Assembly: GCA_003669585.1 (NCBI GenBank)
Contig: QWOQ01000008.1
Coordinates: 1 to 64,000 of the forward strand
DNA from: Planctomycetota bacterium
GTDB lineage: Bacteria; Planctomycetota; Planctomycetia; Pirellulales; UBA1268
Length of the DNA: 64,000 nt
Reading direction: 5' to 3'
A program made the translations under genes and the position numbers. The notes beneath the pieces were generated by a model that saw only the letters and a program-made list of their open reading frames with translations, was not told where the DNA came from and ran no database searches. Positions 10,391-20,590 of the stretch are shown here, piece by piece (within the stretch, counting starts at the first letter, position 1; each line of letters begins with the position of its first letter).

Positions 10391-11209
10391 ATGATCAGTC
10401 CCCCTCAGTTTTCCTTTGTACGAAGTCTCTTGAAACAAAAGACGGGAGTCGTCATTGACGACTCCAAGGTCTATCTCGTTGTGGCAAGACTCATGCCTAT
10501 CGTTCGGCAGCGGAAAATACCCAGCCTCGATTCACTCGTTGACCGTCTTCGGGCCGGCAGCGATCAGACGCTCCAACGCGATGTTCTCAATGCAATGATG
10601 ACGCATGAGACCTCTTTTTTTCGCGATCGTTCTCCTTTTGCAACACTTCAAAAACTTATTCCTGAACTTGTGAAACAGCGAGCGGCTACCAAGCAACTTT
10701 GTTTTTGGTCGGCAGCCTGTTCCTCCGGACAAGAACCCTACAGTATCGCGATTTTATTCAATGAATATTTTCGCGATCTGCTCTCGACGTGGCGAATTAG
10801 AATCATCGCGACGGACATCTCTGATGTTGTTCTCGATCGCTGCAGAGCAGGGACGTACAGTGAACTCGAAGTACTGCGAGGACTTTCCCCGAATCTATTA
10901 AAAAAGTATTTCACTCCGCTTCAAGGACAGTGGAGTGTTTCGCAGGAGTGCCGAAAACTCGTCGAGTTTCGACGAATGAACCTTCATGAGGCGTGGCCGA
11001 TGATGCCTTTCGTTGATATTGTTTTTCTACGAAATGTTTTGCTTTATTTTGACCTCCCCACGCGAGCGTCAATCATTCAGAAAATGCGCCGGGTGGTAAA
11101 GCCAGACGGTGCACTTTTTCTCGGAGGAGCCGAAACCATGCTTGGAATTGATGACACGTATCAACGTATAGCAGGAGTTGGATGTAGTTACTATCGACCC
11201 AAACTTTAA
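10391..11209 (+). CDS. cheR: Chemotaxis protein methyltransferase CheR
   Basis: THETSFFRD, FWSAACSSGQEPYSIAI, IIATDISDVVLDRCRAGTYSE, FLRNVLLYFD motifs. Confidence 0.95.
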   Translation: MISPPQFSFVRSLLKQKTGVVIDDSKVYLVVARLMPIVRQRKIPSLDSLVDRLRAGSDQTLQRDVLNAMMTHETSFFRDRSPFATLQKLIPELVKQRAATKQLCFWSAACSSGQEPYSIAILFNEYFRDLLSTWRIRIIATDISDVVLDRCRAGTYSELEVLRGLSPNLLKKYFTPLQGQWSVSQECRKLVEFRRMNLHEAWPMMPFVDIVFLRNVLLYFDLPTRASIIQKMRRVVKPDGALFLGGAETMLGIDDTYQRIAGVGCSYYRPKL

Positions 11210-11287
11210 TGATTGTGTGTGCGACAGGCCGAGCACACCGTTCATTCGAGACCTCTTACCTCCTCAACCTCTTCCATGGATTCTTGT

Positions 11288-12700
11288 TCACTCTCCTTTC
11301 CACTCGATTCCGAGGATCGAAACGTCGTCGAGAGGCCCTTTTGGATCGCACCATTTTTCGACCATCGACATCAACATCTGAACGCTTTCCTCAATCGGGT
11401 GAGATCGGCCTTGGTGTACCATGTCGCTCAAACGCTCATTCCCGAGCTGTTCGACTTGTTCGTTCATCGCCTCGTTGACACCATCGGAATACATCACAAT
11501 TCGTTCCCCTGGTTGAAGCTGAATCTGACACTCCATAAATTCGGCGTCCTCCACCCATCCGATTGGAAACCCATCCGCTTCAACGTACTTTGCCTCTCCT
11601 TCGTTTGAAACATGCACCAGTGCTGGATGACCTCCTGTAATAAACTTGAAGAGTCCCGTGGGAGTGTGAAGCACACCGTAGATGATTGTGAAATAAAGTC
11701 CGGTATTCTCATCCATTGGAAAAAGACGGTTGAGATGTGCCCCGACCAGAGCGGGTGAATTTACAACCATTGATCCATCAAGGGCTTTTTGGACGAGAAT
11801 TGATGAATCGGAAACCTGTGCCGACAGAAACCTTCCAACCGTAACCGCAAGGAGTGAGGAAGGTACGCCGTGTCCGCTGACGTCAACGACGTACATACCA
11901 ACGTGTTCATCGTCGAATTGAATGACATTGAGAAAATCGCCTGCTAACTCTTGGCACGGTGCATATCGCCACGCGATATCGCATCGTGGAAACTCCACCT
12001 TGGAACTCGGAAGCAGTGACTGCTGCACTTTGGCCGCTGCTTCGAGATCTCGAACCATTCGCGAGTTAACGCTTGCGATTTTCTGGTTGAGGTCGTTGAG
12101 TTCACGGTTGGAATGCTCGAGCTGGTCCTTTGCCAGCGACAAGTCCTGATTCACGATGATCAGTTCCTGATTTTTTGACACCGCATTTTCAAATGTAGAT
12201 ACGAGCAAATTGAGTACCTGCTGTCGTCCGGCTTTCACTCGAAATTTCTGGCCGACGATCGTCACTTCCAGATCGGCCGATGCGTTCGCCTGCTCCAGAG
12301 GCGTCTCTAAGAGAGAACTCATGCGAGCAAGTAAGTACTCTGGGTCATACGGTTTTGTGACGTAGTTATCGGCACCAGAATCGAGCCCCTTAATAATGTC
12401 GAGCGGATCGGAAAGCGTAGACAGAAGAATGATCGGGATGTCTTTGTACTGTTCTTCTTGCTTGAGTGCCTTACAAAGTTCATATCCATTCATCTCGGGC
12501 ATTTCGATGTCCGAAACAATGATTGCTGGTATTCGCTCCCGCACCATCTCAAGGCCCCTGACTCCATGTTCAGCAACACGAACGGTATGCCCAGCGGTAA
12601 TGAGTCGTCGCTCCAGAATTTTTGCTTGAATCCGACTGTCCTCGACCACCAGCACATCAACACCCTTGCCGGACGTTGATGGAATAGATACAGAGTTCAT
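11288..12700 (-). CDS. Response regulator with PP2C/SpoIIE-type phosphatase domain
   Basis: REC domain (VLVVEDSRIQAK...IIVSDIEMPEMNGYEL...TKPYDPEYL), coiled-coil linker, SpoIIE/RsbU-like domain (AGDFLNVIQFDDEHVGMYVVDVSGHGVPSSLLAV...YSDGVNEAMN). Confidence 0.93.
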   Translation of the reverse strand: MNSVSIPSTSGKGVDVLVVEDSRIQAKILERRLITAGHTVRVAEHGVRGLEMVRERIPAIIVSDIEMPEMNGYELCKALKQEEQYKDIPIILLSTLSDPLDIIKGLDSGADNYVTKPYDPEYLLARMSSLLETPLEQANASADLEVTIVGQKFRVKAGRQQVLNLLVSTFENAVSKNQELIIVNQDLSLAKDQLEHSNRELNDLNQKIASVNSRMVRDLEAAAKVQQSLLPSSKVEFPRCDIAWRYAPCQELAGDFLNVIQFDDEHVGMYVVDVSGHGVPSSLLAVTVGRFLSAQVSDSSILVQKALDGSMVVNSPALVGAHLNRLFPMDENTGLYFTIIYGVLHTPTGLFKFITGGHPALVHVSNEGEAKYVEADGFPIGWVEDAEFMECQIQLQPGERIVMYSDGVNEAMNEQVEQLGNERLSDMVHQGRSHPIEESVQMLMSMVEKWCDPKGPLDDVSILGIEWKGE

Positions 12701-12824
12701 AGTCTCTCCTTCGCCTTCAAAATCATCGATGAGCAATTTGTGACACTCAAACGAAAACGGTGCACACCGATAGAGATACCATCCGCTCCGCCAAGGTGAA
12801 AGAAGAGCGAACTGAATGCGGGCA

Positions 12825-13154
12825 CTAGTCCTTGTATTGGTTCGACCAAGTGCTGAATCGTTTTCCTCGACTCACGCGGGCATTCTCCCGATGCATCTCC
12901 TCAACGCTTCGCCAATGGCTCCCAATACTTTTTCGGTGAACATGTCTTGGTTTGAAAGAATTTCCCGAAGAGGAGCGACCGGCGCCTACGGATATTCTCG
13001 GCTCACCCTCTTCGTTCACGCTTGACTGCAACGCAGAATTGCCGATCGAGTCTGAGTCTTCGGGCGAGTGACGCCAACTGGCAGACACTTCTTCCAGTGT
13101 CAAGAACAGTGCCATCCCAATCACGAGACTCGCAATACTCGAACATCGGTTCAT
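12825..13154 (-). CDS. Small putative secreted protein
   Basis: MNRCSSIASLVIGMALFLTLEEVSASW signal-peptide-like start; lies 17 nt downstream of the M16 gene on the same strand. No recognised domain. Confidence 0.4.
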   Translation of the reverse strand: MNRCSSIASLVIGMALFLTLEEVSASWRHSPEDSDSIGNSALQSSVNEEGEPRISVGAGRSSSGNSFKPRHVHRKSIGSHWRSVEEMHRENARVSRGKRFSTWSNQYKD

Positions 13155-13171
13155 TGTGACAACACCTTTGA

Positions 13172-14800
13172 TTACGGTTCGAGCGAAAGAGGGTCTCTGA
13201 GTGGAATATGTTTGACTGCACCGTTAAAAAAATCGTTCATCGAGGCCCGCTTGTCGAGGTCACCGGGTGCGATTGCGTCCCAGTCGCCAACGACCAAAAT
13301 TGCCATTTTTTCTGGATCCAAATGTTTTTTGGCCACCCGCTGGAGGTCTTCCACAGTCACTGCTGAAACTCTTTGACGGAATGTCTTCCAGTAGTCTTTG
13401 GGTCGATGAGTCCATTCATCATTGACAAACACTCGCAGCATTTGTGGCTTGCTCTCAAACGAACGCGGAAATGTTTCAATCAGACTTTGTTTTGCAGTCT
13501 CGAGCTCCTCCGCAGTGACCGGCTCCTCGCGAACCCGTCGAATCTGATCCAACACAATTTTTGTTGCCAGCGCCACGGTTGGATTTTTACTCTCAAATCC
13601 CGCGCGAAATTCACCGGGATAGCTCACTCTCGGAGCCAGTGAACTTCTGGCGGAATAGGCGAGGCCTTCGTTGCTTCGCACCTGCTGCATGATCCGACTG
13701 GTAAAACCTCCACCTCCAAGAATGTCGTTGAGTAATAGCATCGCAATGGCATCCGGATCATCACGCACAATCGATCTCGATCCAAGAGCTACTTTTCCTT
13801 GTGGAATCGATTTTGGAATATGGTAGAGCCCTGGTTCAAGCACTGCCGTCGGAGCAATCGGATCGGGCGCAACTTCCCCTCGCTCCCATCCTTCGAGAGC
13901 CTTGGAGAGCTTTTCCATCATCTGATCAATCTCAAAATCGCCTGAGACTGACACAATCATATTTCCGGGATGAAATATTCTCGCATGCATCTGTCGAAGC
14001 TGGTCAGGCCCTATCGCTTGAACTGTCTTGTCAGTCGGCTCGCTCGATTCAAAGTGATCCGGACCAAAGAGCAGTCGTTTCCACTCGCGAGAAAGAATCG
14101 AAGATGCATCATCGTTGCGTTGTTTGAGACCTTCGAGGATTCGAGCCTGAGCCGTCTGAATGCGAGGTGTTTCAAAAGCCGGATTACGCAGCATGTCGAC
14201 GAAGAGCGTGAGACTCTCATCAAAGTTACTCGCCAGAGAATTCATTGTGGCGGTTGTCGAGATGTCTCCAGAACTGACTGAAACTTCTGTCGCCATGAAA
14301 TCAAATTGTTCATCCACCTTTATGGACGGAACAGTCGTGGTTCCCCCTTCTCTCACCAAGCGGGAGGTCATTGCAGCAAGTCCCGGCAGAGTGACTGGAT
14401 CGAGCGAAGCACCACCCTTTAAGGACAACGAAACTGCAATCAGTGGAAACTCGTGCGACGGTGCCAGATAGACGGCAGTTCCGTCGGGAAGCGTTTTCCT
14501 GTATTCGGCGGCATCCGGGGGCTCGAAGGACAATGGATCAAACGTTAACTCTTCGGGACGCTGTGGGATGGCCTGGATGCTCGCAACGGAATTCGTTTCT
14601 GCGACCGCCGGAGAGCTTTCCGGTAGAACGCTGATCGGTGCGACAGGGATCGTAACGGGATGCTGAACAAACGGTTCTGTTGGAGCACTCTCACTTTTTA
14701 CTTTCGGAGTTTCACTCCGTCCGAGAAAGGCAACCGCCAACAGAAGCACTCCAGCCACAAGAGCAAACCAAACAAAAGAGCGAGATTGATGTTCCAGCAC
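13172..14800 (-). CDS. M16 family peptidase-like protein lacking HxxEH (probable non-catalytic partner)
   Basis: M16 fold signatures (ISVSGDFEID, ILGGGGFTSRIMQQVRSNEGLAYSARS); N-terminal half has no HxxEH. Confidence 0.85.
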   Translation of the reverse strand: MLEHQSRSFVWFALVAGVLLLAVAFLGRSETPKVKSESAPTEPFVQHPVTIPVAPISVLPESSPAVAETNSVASIQAIPQRPEELTFDPLSFEPPDAAEYRKTLPDGTAVYLAPSHEFPLIAVSLSLKGGASLDPVTLPGLAAMTSRLVREGGTTTVPSIKVDEQFDFMATEVSVSSGDISTTATMNSLASNFDESLTLFVDMLRNPAFETPRIQTAQARILEGLKQRNDDASSILSREWKRLLFGPDHFESSEPTDKTVQAIGPDQLRQMHARIFHPGNMIVSVSGDFEIDQMMEKLSKALEGWERGEVAPDPIAPTAVLEPGLYHIPKSIPQGKVALGSRSIVRDDPDAIAMLLLNDILGGGGFTSRIMQQVRSNEGLAYSARSSLAPRVSYPGEFRAGFESKNPTVALATKIVLDQIRRVREEPVTAEELETAKQSLIETFPRSFESKPQMLRVFVNDEWTHRPKDYWKTFRQRVSAVTVEDLQRVAKKHLDPEKMAILVVGDWDAIAPGDLDKRASMNDFFNGAVKHIPLRDPLSLEP

Positions 14801-14960
14801 AGAAGACCTCAGTTACAAAAAAGATTGAACTTTTACGAAACACTTTCAACGATTTGCGTCTCACAACATAAAAAATGCGGGATCGCCTCAGTGTCGGATC
14901 GTACCGCATTGGGACATAGGCCGTCGAATGCTTTTGTTTGACATCGACCGACTTTGGTTC

Positions 14961-17237
14961 CTATCGCTCCGAAACCATAACGGCCCAGCCAATATCACTC
15001 AGATGTGCCGGACGTCCTGAAATTATGATCGGTTCGATTGCCGAGATCTTGTTTGAGTTGGGCCCGCCCAAGAACATTCCGGGAACGGGTAAATTCTCAA
15101 TGATCTGGTTGACATTTGGAAATGTGCCCCTATTCCCAAACGAAGTCATCCCTTCGCGAATCTGTGCAACTAATTTCGGTGAAATTCGATGGGGCTGATT
15201 TTCTGAACCTTTCTGAAGAAGTTCCCGATGAATTTCTGGATTTTCAAGCACGAGTCCAGCGCGACCAGATCCATCGAGTTCGTCTTCACGAAGATCGACG
15301 ACCGTCACCACGTAAGACCCGCCCTTGTTTTCGTTGCTCATTGACTCGGACTGTCGAAACAGGGTCCCCACATCGAATGCCATGCCAATGACACCCACAC
15401 ATTTTCTTCCAGGTGTTCCCGGTTTTCCAGTCCAGATTGGACCTGAGAAAGCAACTTTGAGTTTTCCGGTGGCCGAACTTTTATACACGCTTGAGCGGTG
15501 CACCTCGGTCAGTGGATTCGTCGACTGACCAATCTCAAGGTCATGATCGTTCCCATGAAAATAGTCGCGGTGTGCAAACGACTCTCCTATTGTGTCGGCT
15601 ATCGGCACTCTCGCTATCTGCACACCGTGCACATCACACACAAACCAGCTCTCAGCAGCCACCGCGTCACGATTGACCGTTACGGATTGATCAAGGAGTG
15701 ACTGGACAGTCAACCATGTTTCGCGATTGTGCCGCGATTCTAAAGCACTTGAACGATTGCTTGGCTGTTCGTCGCTCGCTGCTGTGACAACTTTTTTATC
15801 GACCGCAATCATTGCATTGACCATGTCGAAACTGGCGGCTTCGAACTCAAGAATCCGCCATCGATAATCGACTTTGAGACCGACTCCGTTTGCCGCCAAC
15901 TGTGCCGCGAGTGACACAGCAGTTTTGCGAGCCAGAAATTCCTCGTTGGCAACTCTTCGCAAAAGAAGGGTTCCTGAACCGGCAAGAAGCATCAGAAGAA
16001 CGAGCATACCGATTGCCATTTGCGTCAAGGTGCGGTGCCTTCTGGCCCATCGCCATGTTTTTCGAATCAACGGCTCGTGATATGCCTCCACGGGTTCGTC
16101 GGCCAGATAGTTTTCAATCTCGCGAGAAAGATCGAGGGCTGTTTCATAACGATCCGCAGGATCGAGCGACATCGCTTTCAAACAAATCGCTTCGAGCGCT
16201 CGGGGGACTCCCTTTCGCACTCGCGAGGGTGCCATTAATTTTCCTAAGCTCACGTTGGATTGAATCGATGCGTAGTCACCCTCGTACGGTGGTTGACCTG
16301 TGAGTATATGGTAGAGAGTTGCTCCAAGACCGTAGACGTCGCTTGTGGATCCGATTCGCGTTGCACCGTCGTGTTGTTCCGGGCTCATGTAGGCCGGTGT
16401 GCCGGAGATTCGTCTTACGGGAGCCACGGGTTCGGAAATGTCTATCGTCGGCAGAACGACGCTCTGCTCGCCGCTCGACTTTGCACGGTCTCCACGGTCG
16501 ATTCGTGCCGCCAGACCCCAATCAAGCACAACCACTTCGCCAAAGCGTCCAAGCATGATGTTGGCAGGCTTTATGTCGCGATGCACAACGCCACGATCAT
16601 GCGCGTAAGCAATCGCCTGGCAGGCAAGCACAAACTGCCCCAGAAGCGTGCGTTGCAGAGACTCTCGGCGAATGGAATCCTGACGCATCAAAACGTCATG
16701 CAGTTCTGAGATCGCCACCAAAAACGTGCGGCCCAAGATGAGCCGCATTGCGTAAAAAGGTTTTCCATCCGGAGTTCGACCCACGACATAGACCGGTACA
16801 ATATTGGGGTGTTCGAGTTGGCATGTGATTCTCGCCTCAAACTCAAAATCGTCCCGGCAGGATTTTTCTGCAGCCGCCTTACTGTTGAGCAGTTTTACCG
16901 CCATATCACGACCCGTACTGCGATCGCTGGCGACGTACACTTCACCGAGGCCTCCACTGCCAAGTTTTCGATTGATTACAATCGTGGAGTTCGCTGTCAG
17001 CATGGACGGAAACGCCCTATCGTTATGCTGCTCCTCGCTCCAAGAGGCCGGCGATTCTATCGGAGTTTGTTTCTGAGATTCTAAGTCACTGCGATGAGCA
17101 ACATGCTTTTCTAAAAGCAACAGATATTCGTGGTGTTGGGTGCATATCTCGCGAGGACTCAAGGGTTTTCCCTCTCGCACGCTGCGTTCCCACTCCTCGA
17201 TGAAACGTTGCAGTATGTGATCTTCGTCTGATGGCAT
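14961..17237 (-). CDS. Ser/Thr protein kinase (PknB-like) with TM segment and C-terminal Cache-like sensor
   Basis: GSGGLGEVYVA P-loop, VVHRDIKPANIMLG catalytic loop, DWG metal-binding motif, SGTPAYMSPEQ; TM MAIGMLVLLMLLAGSGTLLL then SFAHRDYFHG Cache-like motif. Confidence 0.92.
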   Translation of the reverse strand: MPSDEDHILQRFIEEWERSVREGKPLSPREICTQHHEYLLLLEKHVAHRSDLESQKQTPIESPASWSEEQHNDRAFPSMLTANSTIVINRKLGSGGLGEVYVASDRSTGRDMAVKLLNSKAAAEKSCRDDFEFEARITCQLEHPNIVPVYVVGRTPDGKPFYAMRLILGRTFLVAISELHDVLMRQDSIRRESLQRTLLGQFVLACQAIAYAHDRGVVHRDIKPANIMLGRFGEVVVLDWGLAARIDRGDRAKSSGEQSVVLPTIDISEPVAPVRRISGTPAYMSPEQHDGATRIGSTSDVYGLGATLYHILTGQPPYEGDYASIQSNVSLGKLMAPSRVRKGVPRALEAICLKAMSLDPADRYETALDLSREIENYLADEPVEAYHEPLIRKTWRWARRHRTLTQMAIGMLVLLMLLAGSGTLLLRRVANEEFLARKTAVSLAAQLAANGVGLKVDYRWRILEFEAASFDMVNAMIAVDKKVVTAASDEQPSNRSSALESRHNRETWLTVQSLLDQSVTVNRDAVAAESWFVCDVHGVQIARVPIADTIGESFAHRDYFHGNDHDLEIGQSTNPLTEVHRSSVYKSSATGKLKVAFSGPIWTGKPGTPGRKCVGVIGMAFDVGTLFRQSESMSNENKGGSYVVTVVDLREDELDGSGRAGLVLENPEIHRELLQKGSENQPHRISPKLVAQIREGMTSFGNRGTFPNVNQIIENLPVPGMFLGGPNSNKISAIEPIIISGRPAHLSDIGWAVMVSER

Positions 17238-17344
17238 TGGCTTATTTTATGCGCGAAATGATGTTCATTCGAGATGATTTCCTGGGTCACACATTCTACA
17301 GGCAACTGCAACGATACGAAGAATCGGCAGTTTAAAAAGTTACT

Positions 17345-20300
17345 TTACCGGATGATATCTCGGAACCGAAGAACGGCTCCTGTCGTAACAATACCCACGA
17401 CAAACATTCCACAGAGAACGAACATCGGCAGCGATGGAACTGATCGCCACGCCTCTCGCGAAAAGAATCGTTCCGCCATGTCTATGTCACCGCATTCAAA
17501 CTCCTCAACGGGTGCAACAAGGACGCGTTGTGTGTACGCTCCAATGTTTTGAAGCATTTCGTCGATTCGCGATTGTTCTTCCTTCATTGTTTTCTGCATC
17601 TCATTCAATTTTAATTCGATTGCGTCATTGGCTTCCTTGATTTGCTTTTGAACCTTGTCGAGAAGTTCTGCCTGAGCCATCGCGCTTTCTTTCTTTATGC
17701 GATCAAGAGTCTCGTTCTGCGCCTGTGCAATTCGCTTTTCAATCTCCAGGCTTCGTTTGGCTGTCTGTTCTTCAAAGGAGTGAATTTTGTGTTCGGCTTC
17801 CTGAGCGGCTTCACTCAGTTTTTCGACCAACTCACGGCGAGCGGGCAGCAGAAACCGACGATTGCCTGAAACAAACGTTGCAGAAACAGGTGTTCTTTCT
17901 GAGATGTCGTCGCGAACTTCAGGAGTCGATGCCTTTGCATTGGTACCTACGGCAATCGGATTCACGAACGAGGCCGTTGCAACGGATATTCGCGAGATTC
18001 CTTGGGGTGATTGGGGTTGCGTTCGGGCTTCAGTTTCCTGAACGAAAGGCGACTCTACCGAACTTCCAGAGGACTCCGTGTCGGTATCACTTGTATCCCA
18101 ATGGCTTCTTTGATGGACCGCTTCAGATTCAATTTCTCGAATTCTTGGTCTTGCAAGTGCTTCAGAAATCATCAATCCCTCAAAGGCCCACCGCGTTGGC
18201 ATCACCGAAGCCAACGGCACGGTAAGTTTTGGAAGGTCCGAAAGTGGCACAAGGCTTCCTCCTAGCACGACCATCGGTAAGAGCAGCACCGGCACAATAC
18301 CGGCCGCCGTTTCGGTGGTGCGAGCCAGAGCGCTCAGCAGTAATCCGATTGCTCCACCAGCGATCGCTGAGCAAAAAAGCACTCCGTAAAGCCATACCCA
18401 CGGCCCCTCGAGATTGCACAACCACCCAACGATCCCGAGCAACAACCCGCACTGCACTGCCGCAATTCCTAAAAGCACCGTTGCCTTGCTTGCAAGATAC
18501 GACAGCATTGAAAGCCCCACCATTCGTTCGCGACTGTAGATGGGCCACTCTCCCACGATTTCTCTGGCCATGCTTGAACAACCAAACCAGATTGCAGTGA
18601 GTGCCATAACAAACATTGTGCTGGCTACATTCGTTCCCTGTTTGATCCATAGTTCAAGCGTCGATTCACTTCGAAGAACTTTGGAAAACACTGCCGCAAT
18701 CAGCAATGCAATCAACGGTGCCTGCGCAAAAAGCACGATGGTGTTCCAACGATCGGAGATTTTGACAGCGAACGTGCGCTGAACGAGCGTAAACCATTGC
18801 AGACCTCTGGCAGTCGCACGCGGTACGAGACTCTTGCGCAAAACACCTGCTGACTTTGTGCCATTGATTCGTCGATCGACCCAGATACTTTTTGCCGTCG
18901 ATGCCTCCCAGCGACGAACCCATTCAGCAATCGGCTTGCGTCCGAGTCCACGGAGCAAACCATCTACATTGACCGGTGGCTGAGATTCGGAATCTCGAGG
19001 ATCAAAGAAGTCGATGGCTTCAGGCCAGGCCCGACCATACCAAGCCAGTCGACCTACCTGCTTGGTCGACTTATCTCTGGCGATCACCGCCACGGTATCA
19101 AAGCAAACGTAGGCCTCAAGGCTTGGCTGGTGAATCGTCATGAGAATTGTCTTGCCGGAATTTGCGAGTTCTCGCAAAAGTTGGACGACCGCAAGCGCGT
19201 CAGTGCTTGAAAGCCCACTGGTTGGTTCATCGAGAACCAAAATTGGTGGATCGGTCAGTAACTCCATAGCAAGGTTCACCCGTTTTCGCTGACCACCACT
19301 GACGCCGCGTTTGCGCTGATCGCCGATTCGAGTGTTTTCAGTTCCATCGAGTCCCAGTTGTTCGATCACGCGGGTAATGCGTCGACGAATTTCTTCGTCA
19401 CTTGAATCGCTCGGCAATCGAAGTCGTGCGGCGTACCAGAGCGCCTGCCACACAGTGAGATCGGCGTGCAAAATGTCATCCTGCGGCACGTAACCGATTC
19501 GCCCTCTAAAAAGTTCGTAGTGCTCATGCAAGTCGAGCCCACCAATGGTGACAGCGCCCTTGGATGGCACAACGTTTCCGTTGATCACAGAAAGGAGCGT
19601 GCTCTTACCCGCACCGCTCGGCCCCATGATTGCAACGAGTTCTCGGGGCTGCACAACCATCGACACACCTTCAAGCAGCGTGCGACCAGAGACGCTGACG
19701 CCCACATCGATGGTTTCAATCGATTCATCGCCACGAGTGTCAAATGAGGAAAGAATTCGCGAGTTCTGAGAGAGAACAAACTGATGATCAGCAATTTGCA
19801 ACACCGATCCAGGGAGAATCTCTGTTGGACCATTGACGCGTCGTCCATCGACGAACGTTCCGGTCATGCTCCCAAGATCGCGAACATAGACTCGACCCTT
19901 GTCGAGGGATACTTGCGCATGCCGGACCGAGATGGTGGGTTGATCGATTGCGACATCGGCCAAAGCACCCGTTTCTGCGTGCCGACCGATTGTGATTGAA
20001 CCCATTGCCGAAAGATCGACTCCTGCCGCGTCATTTTGCAGGAGAGTCGGTTGGTCGAACAACTTTCTGATGGCCCCCGATGAGATAGGAACCGCACCGA
20101 GCGTAATGACTTCGTCGGGATTGATGCGTTCGCGAATAACGCGGCGAGGCGGTGAACCCACAAACGTGCCGTTACGACTCGCCAAATCCTCCAGCCAGAT
20201 TGCTCCTTCTTCAATCACAATTCTTGCGTGTCGTCCCGAAACGCTGCGATCCTGAAGCACGATGTCACAGCCCGGCGCTCGGCCGAGTAGAAATACACGT

Positions 20301-20419
20301 TGAGAAAGGTTGGGAGTCACTGGTTCAGTGCGCTTTTGTATGTCCACGCATTTCTCGGCGAAGACAGCGAATGAATACCTGTTTTTATTTATCCCGTGAA
20401 CAATAAACAGGCGTTTCAC
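17345..20419 (-). CDS. FHA-FHA-ABC transporter (ABCG/ABC-2 type) with coiled-coil insertion
   Basis: Two FHA motifs (LGRAPGCDIVLQDRSVSGRHARI; IGRHAETGALADVAIDQPTISVRHAQV), Walker A GPSGAGKS, signature VSGGQRKRVNLAMELLTDPPILVLDEPTSGLSS, ABC-2 TM segments. Confidence 0.93.
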   Translation of the reverse strand: MKRLFIVHGINKNRYSFAVFAEKCVDIQKRTEPVTPNLSQRVFLLGRAPGCDIVLQDRSVSGRHARIVIEEGAIWLEDLASRNGTFVGSPPRRVIRERINPDEVITLGAVPISSGAIRKLFDQPTLLQNDAAGVDLSAMGSITIGRHAETGALADVAIDQPTISVRHAQVSLDKGRVYVRDLGSMTGTFVDGRRVNGPTEILPGSVLQIADHQFVLSQNSRILSSFDTRGDESIETIDVGVSVSGRTLLEGVSMVVQPRELVAIMGPSGAGKSTLLSVINGNVVPSKGAVTIGGLDLHEHYELFRGRIGYVPQDDILHADLTVWQALWYAARLRLPSDSSDEEIRRRITRVIEQLGLDGTENTRIGDQRKRGVSGGQRKRVNLAMELLTDPPILVLDEPTSGLSSTDALAVVQLLRELANSGKTILMTIHQPSLEAYVCFDTVAVIARDKSTKQVGRLAWYGRAWPEAIDFFDPRDSESQPPVNVDGLLRGLGRKPIAEWVRRWEASTAKSIWVDRRINGTKSAGVLRKSLVPRATARGLQWFTLVQRTFAVKISDRWNTIVLFAQAPLIALLIAAVFSKVLRSESTLELWIKQGTNVASTMFVMALTAIWFGCSSMAREIVGEWPIYSRERMVGLSMLSYLASKATVLLGIAAVQCGLLLGIVGWLCNLEGPWVWLYGVLFCSAIAGGAIGLLLSALARTTETAAGIVPVLLLPMVVLGGSLVPLSDLPKLTVPLASVMPTRWAFEGLMISEALARPRIREIESEAVHQRSHWDTSDTDTESSGSSVESPFVQETEARTQPQSPQGISRISVATASFVNPIAVGTNAKASTPEVRDDISERTPVSATFVSGNRRFLLPARRELVEKLSEAAQEAEHKIHSFEEQTAKRSLEIEKRIAQAQNETLDRIKKESAMAQAELLDKVQKQIKEANDAIELKLNEMQKTMKEEQSRIDEMLQNIGAYTQRVLVAPVEEFECGDIDMAERFFSREAWRSVPSLPMFVLCGMFVVGIVTTGAVLRFRDIIR

Positions 20420-20590
20420 TCTAGAACAGTACTTCGCTCGGCACGGACATGCACGCTCTCTTTTTTGACGGTACTCCCATCAGAGATCAAATACATGCTG
20501 CAGTCGGTATTTTGAACACAATCCTTTCAGAACGATCCACCGTGAAACCTTTTCGTCATGCGTGACCGTCGCTTGAAAGATCCAATCCGT

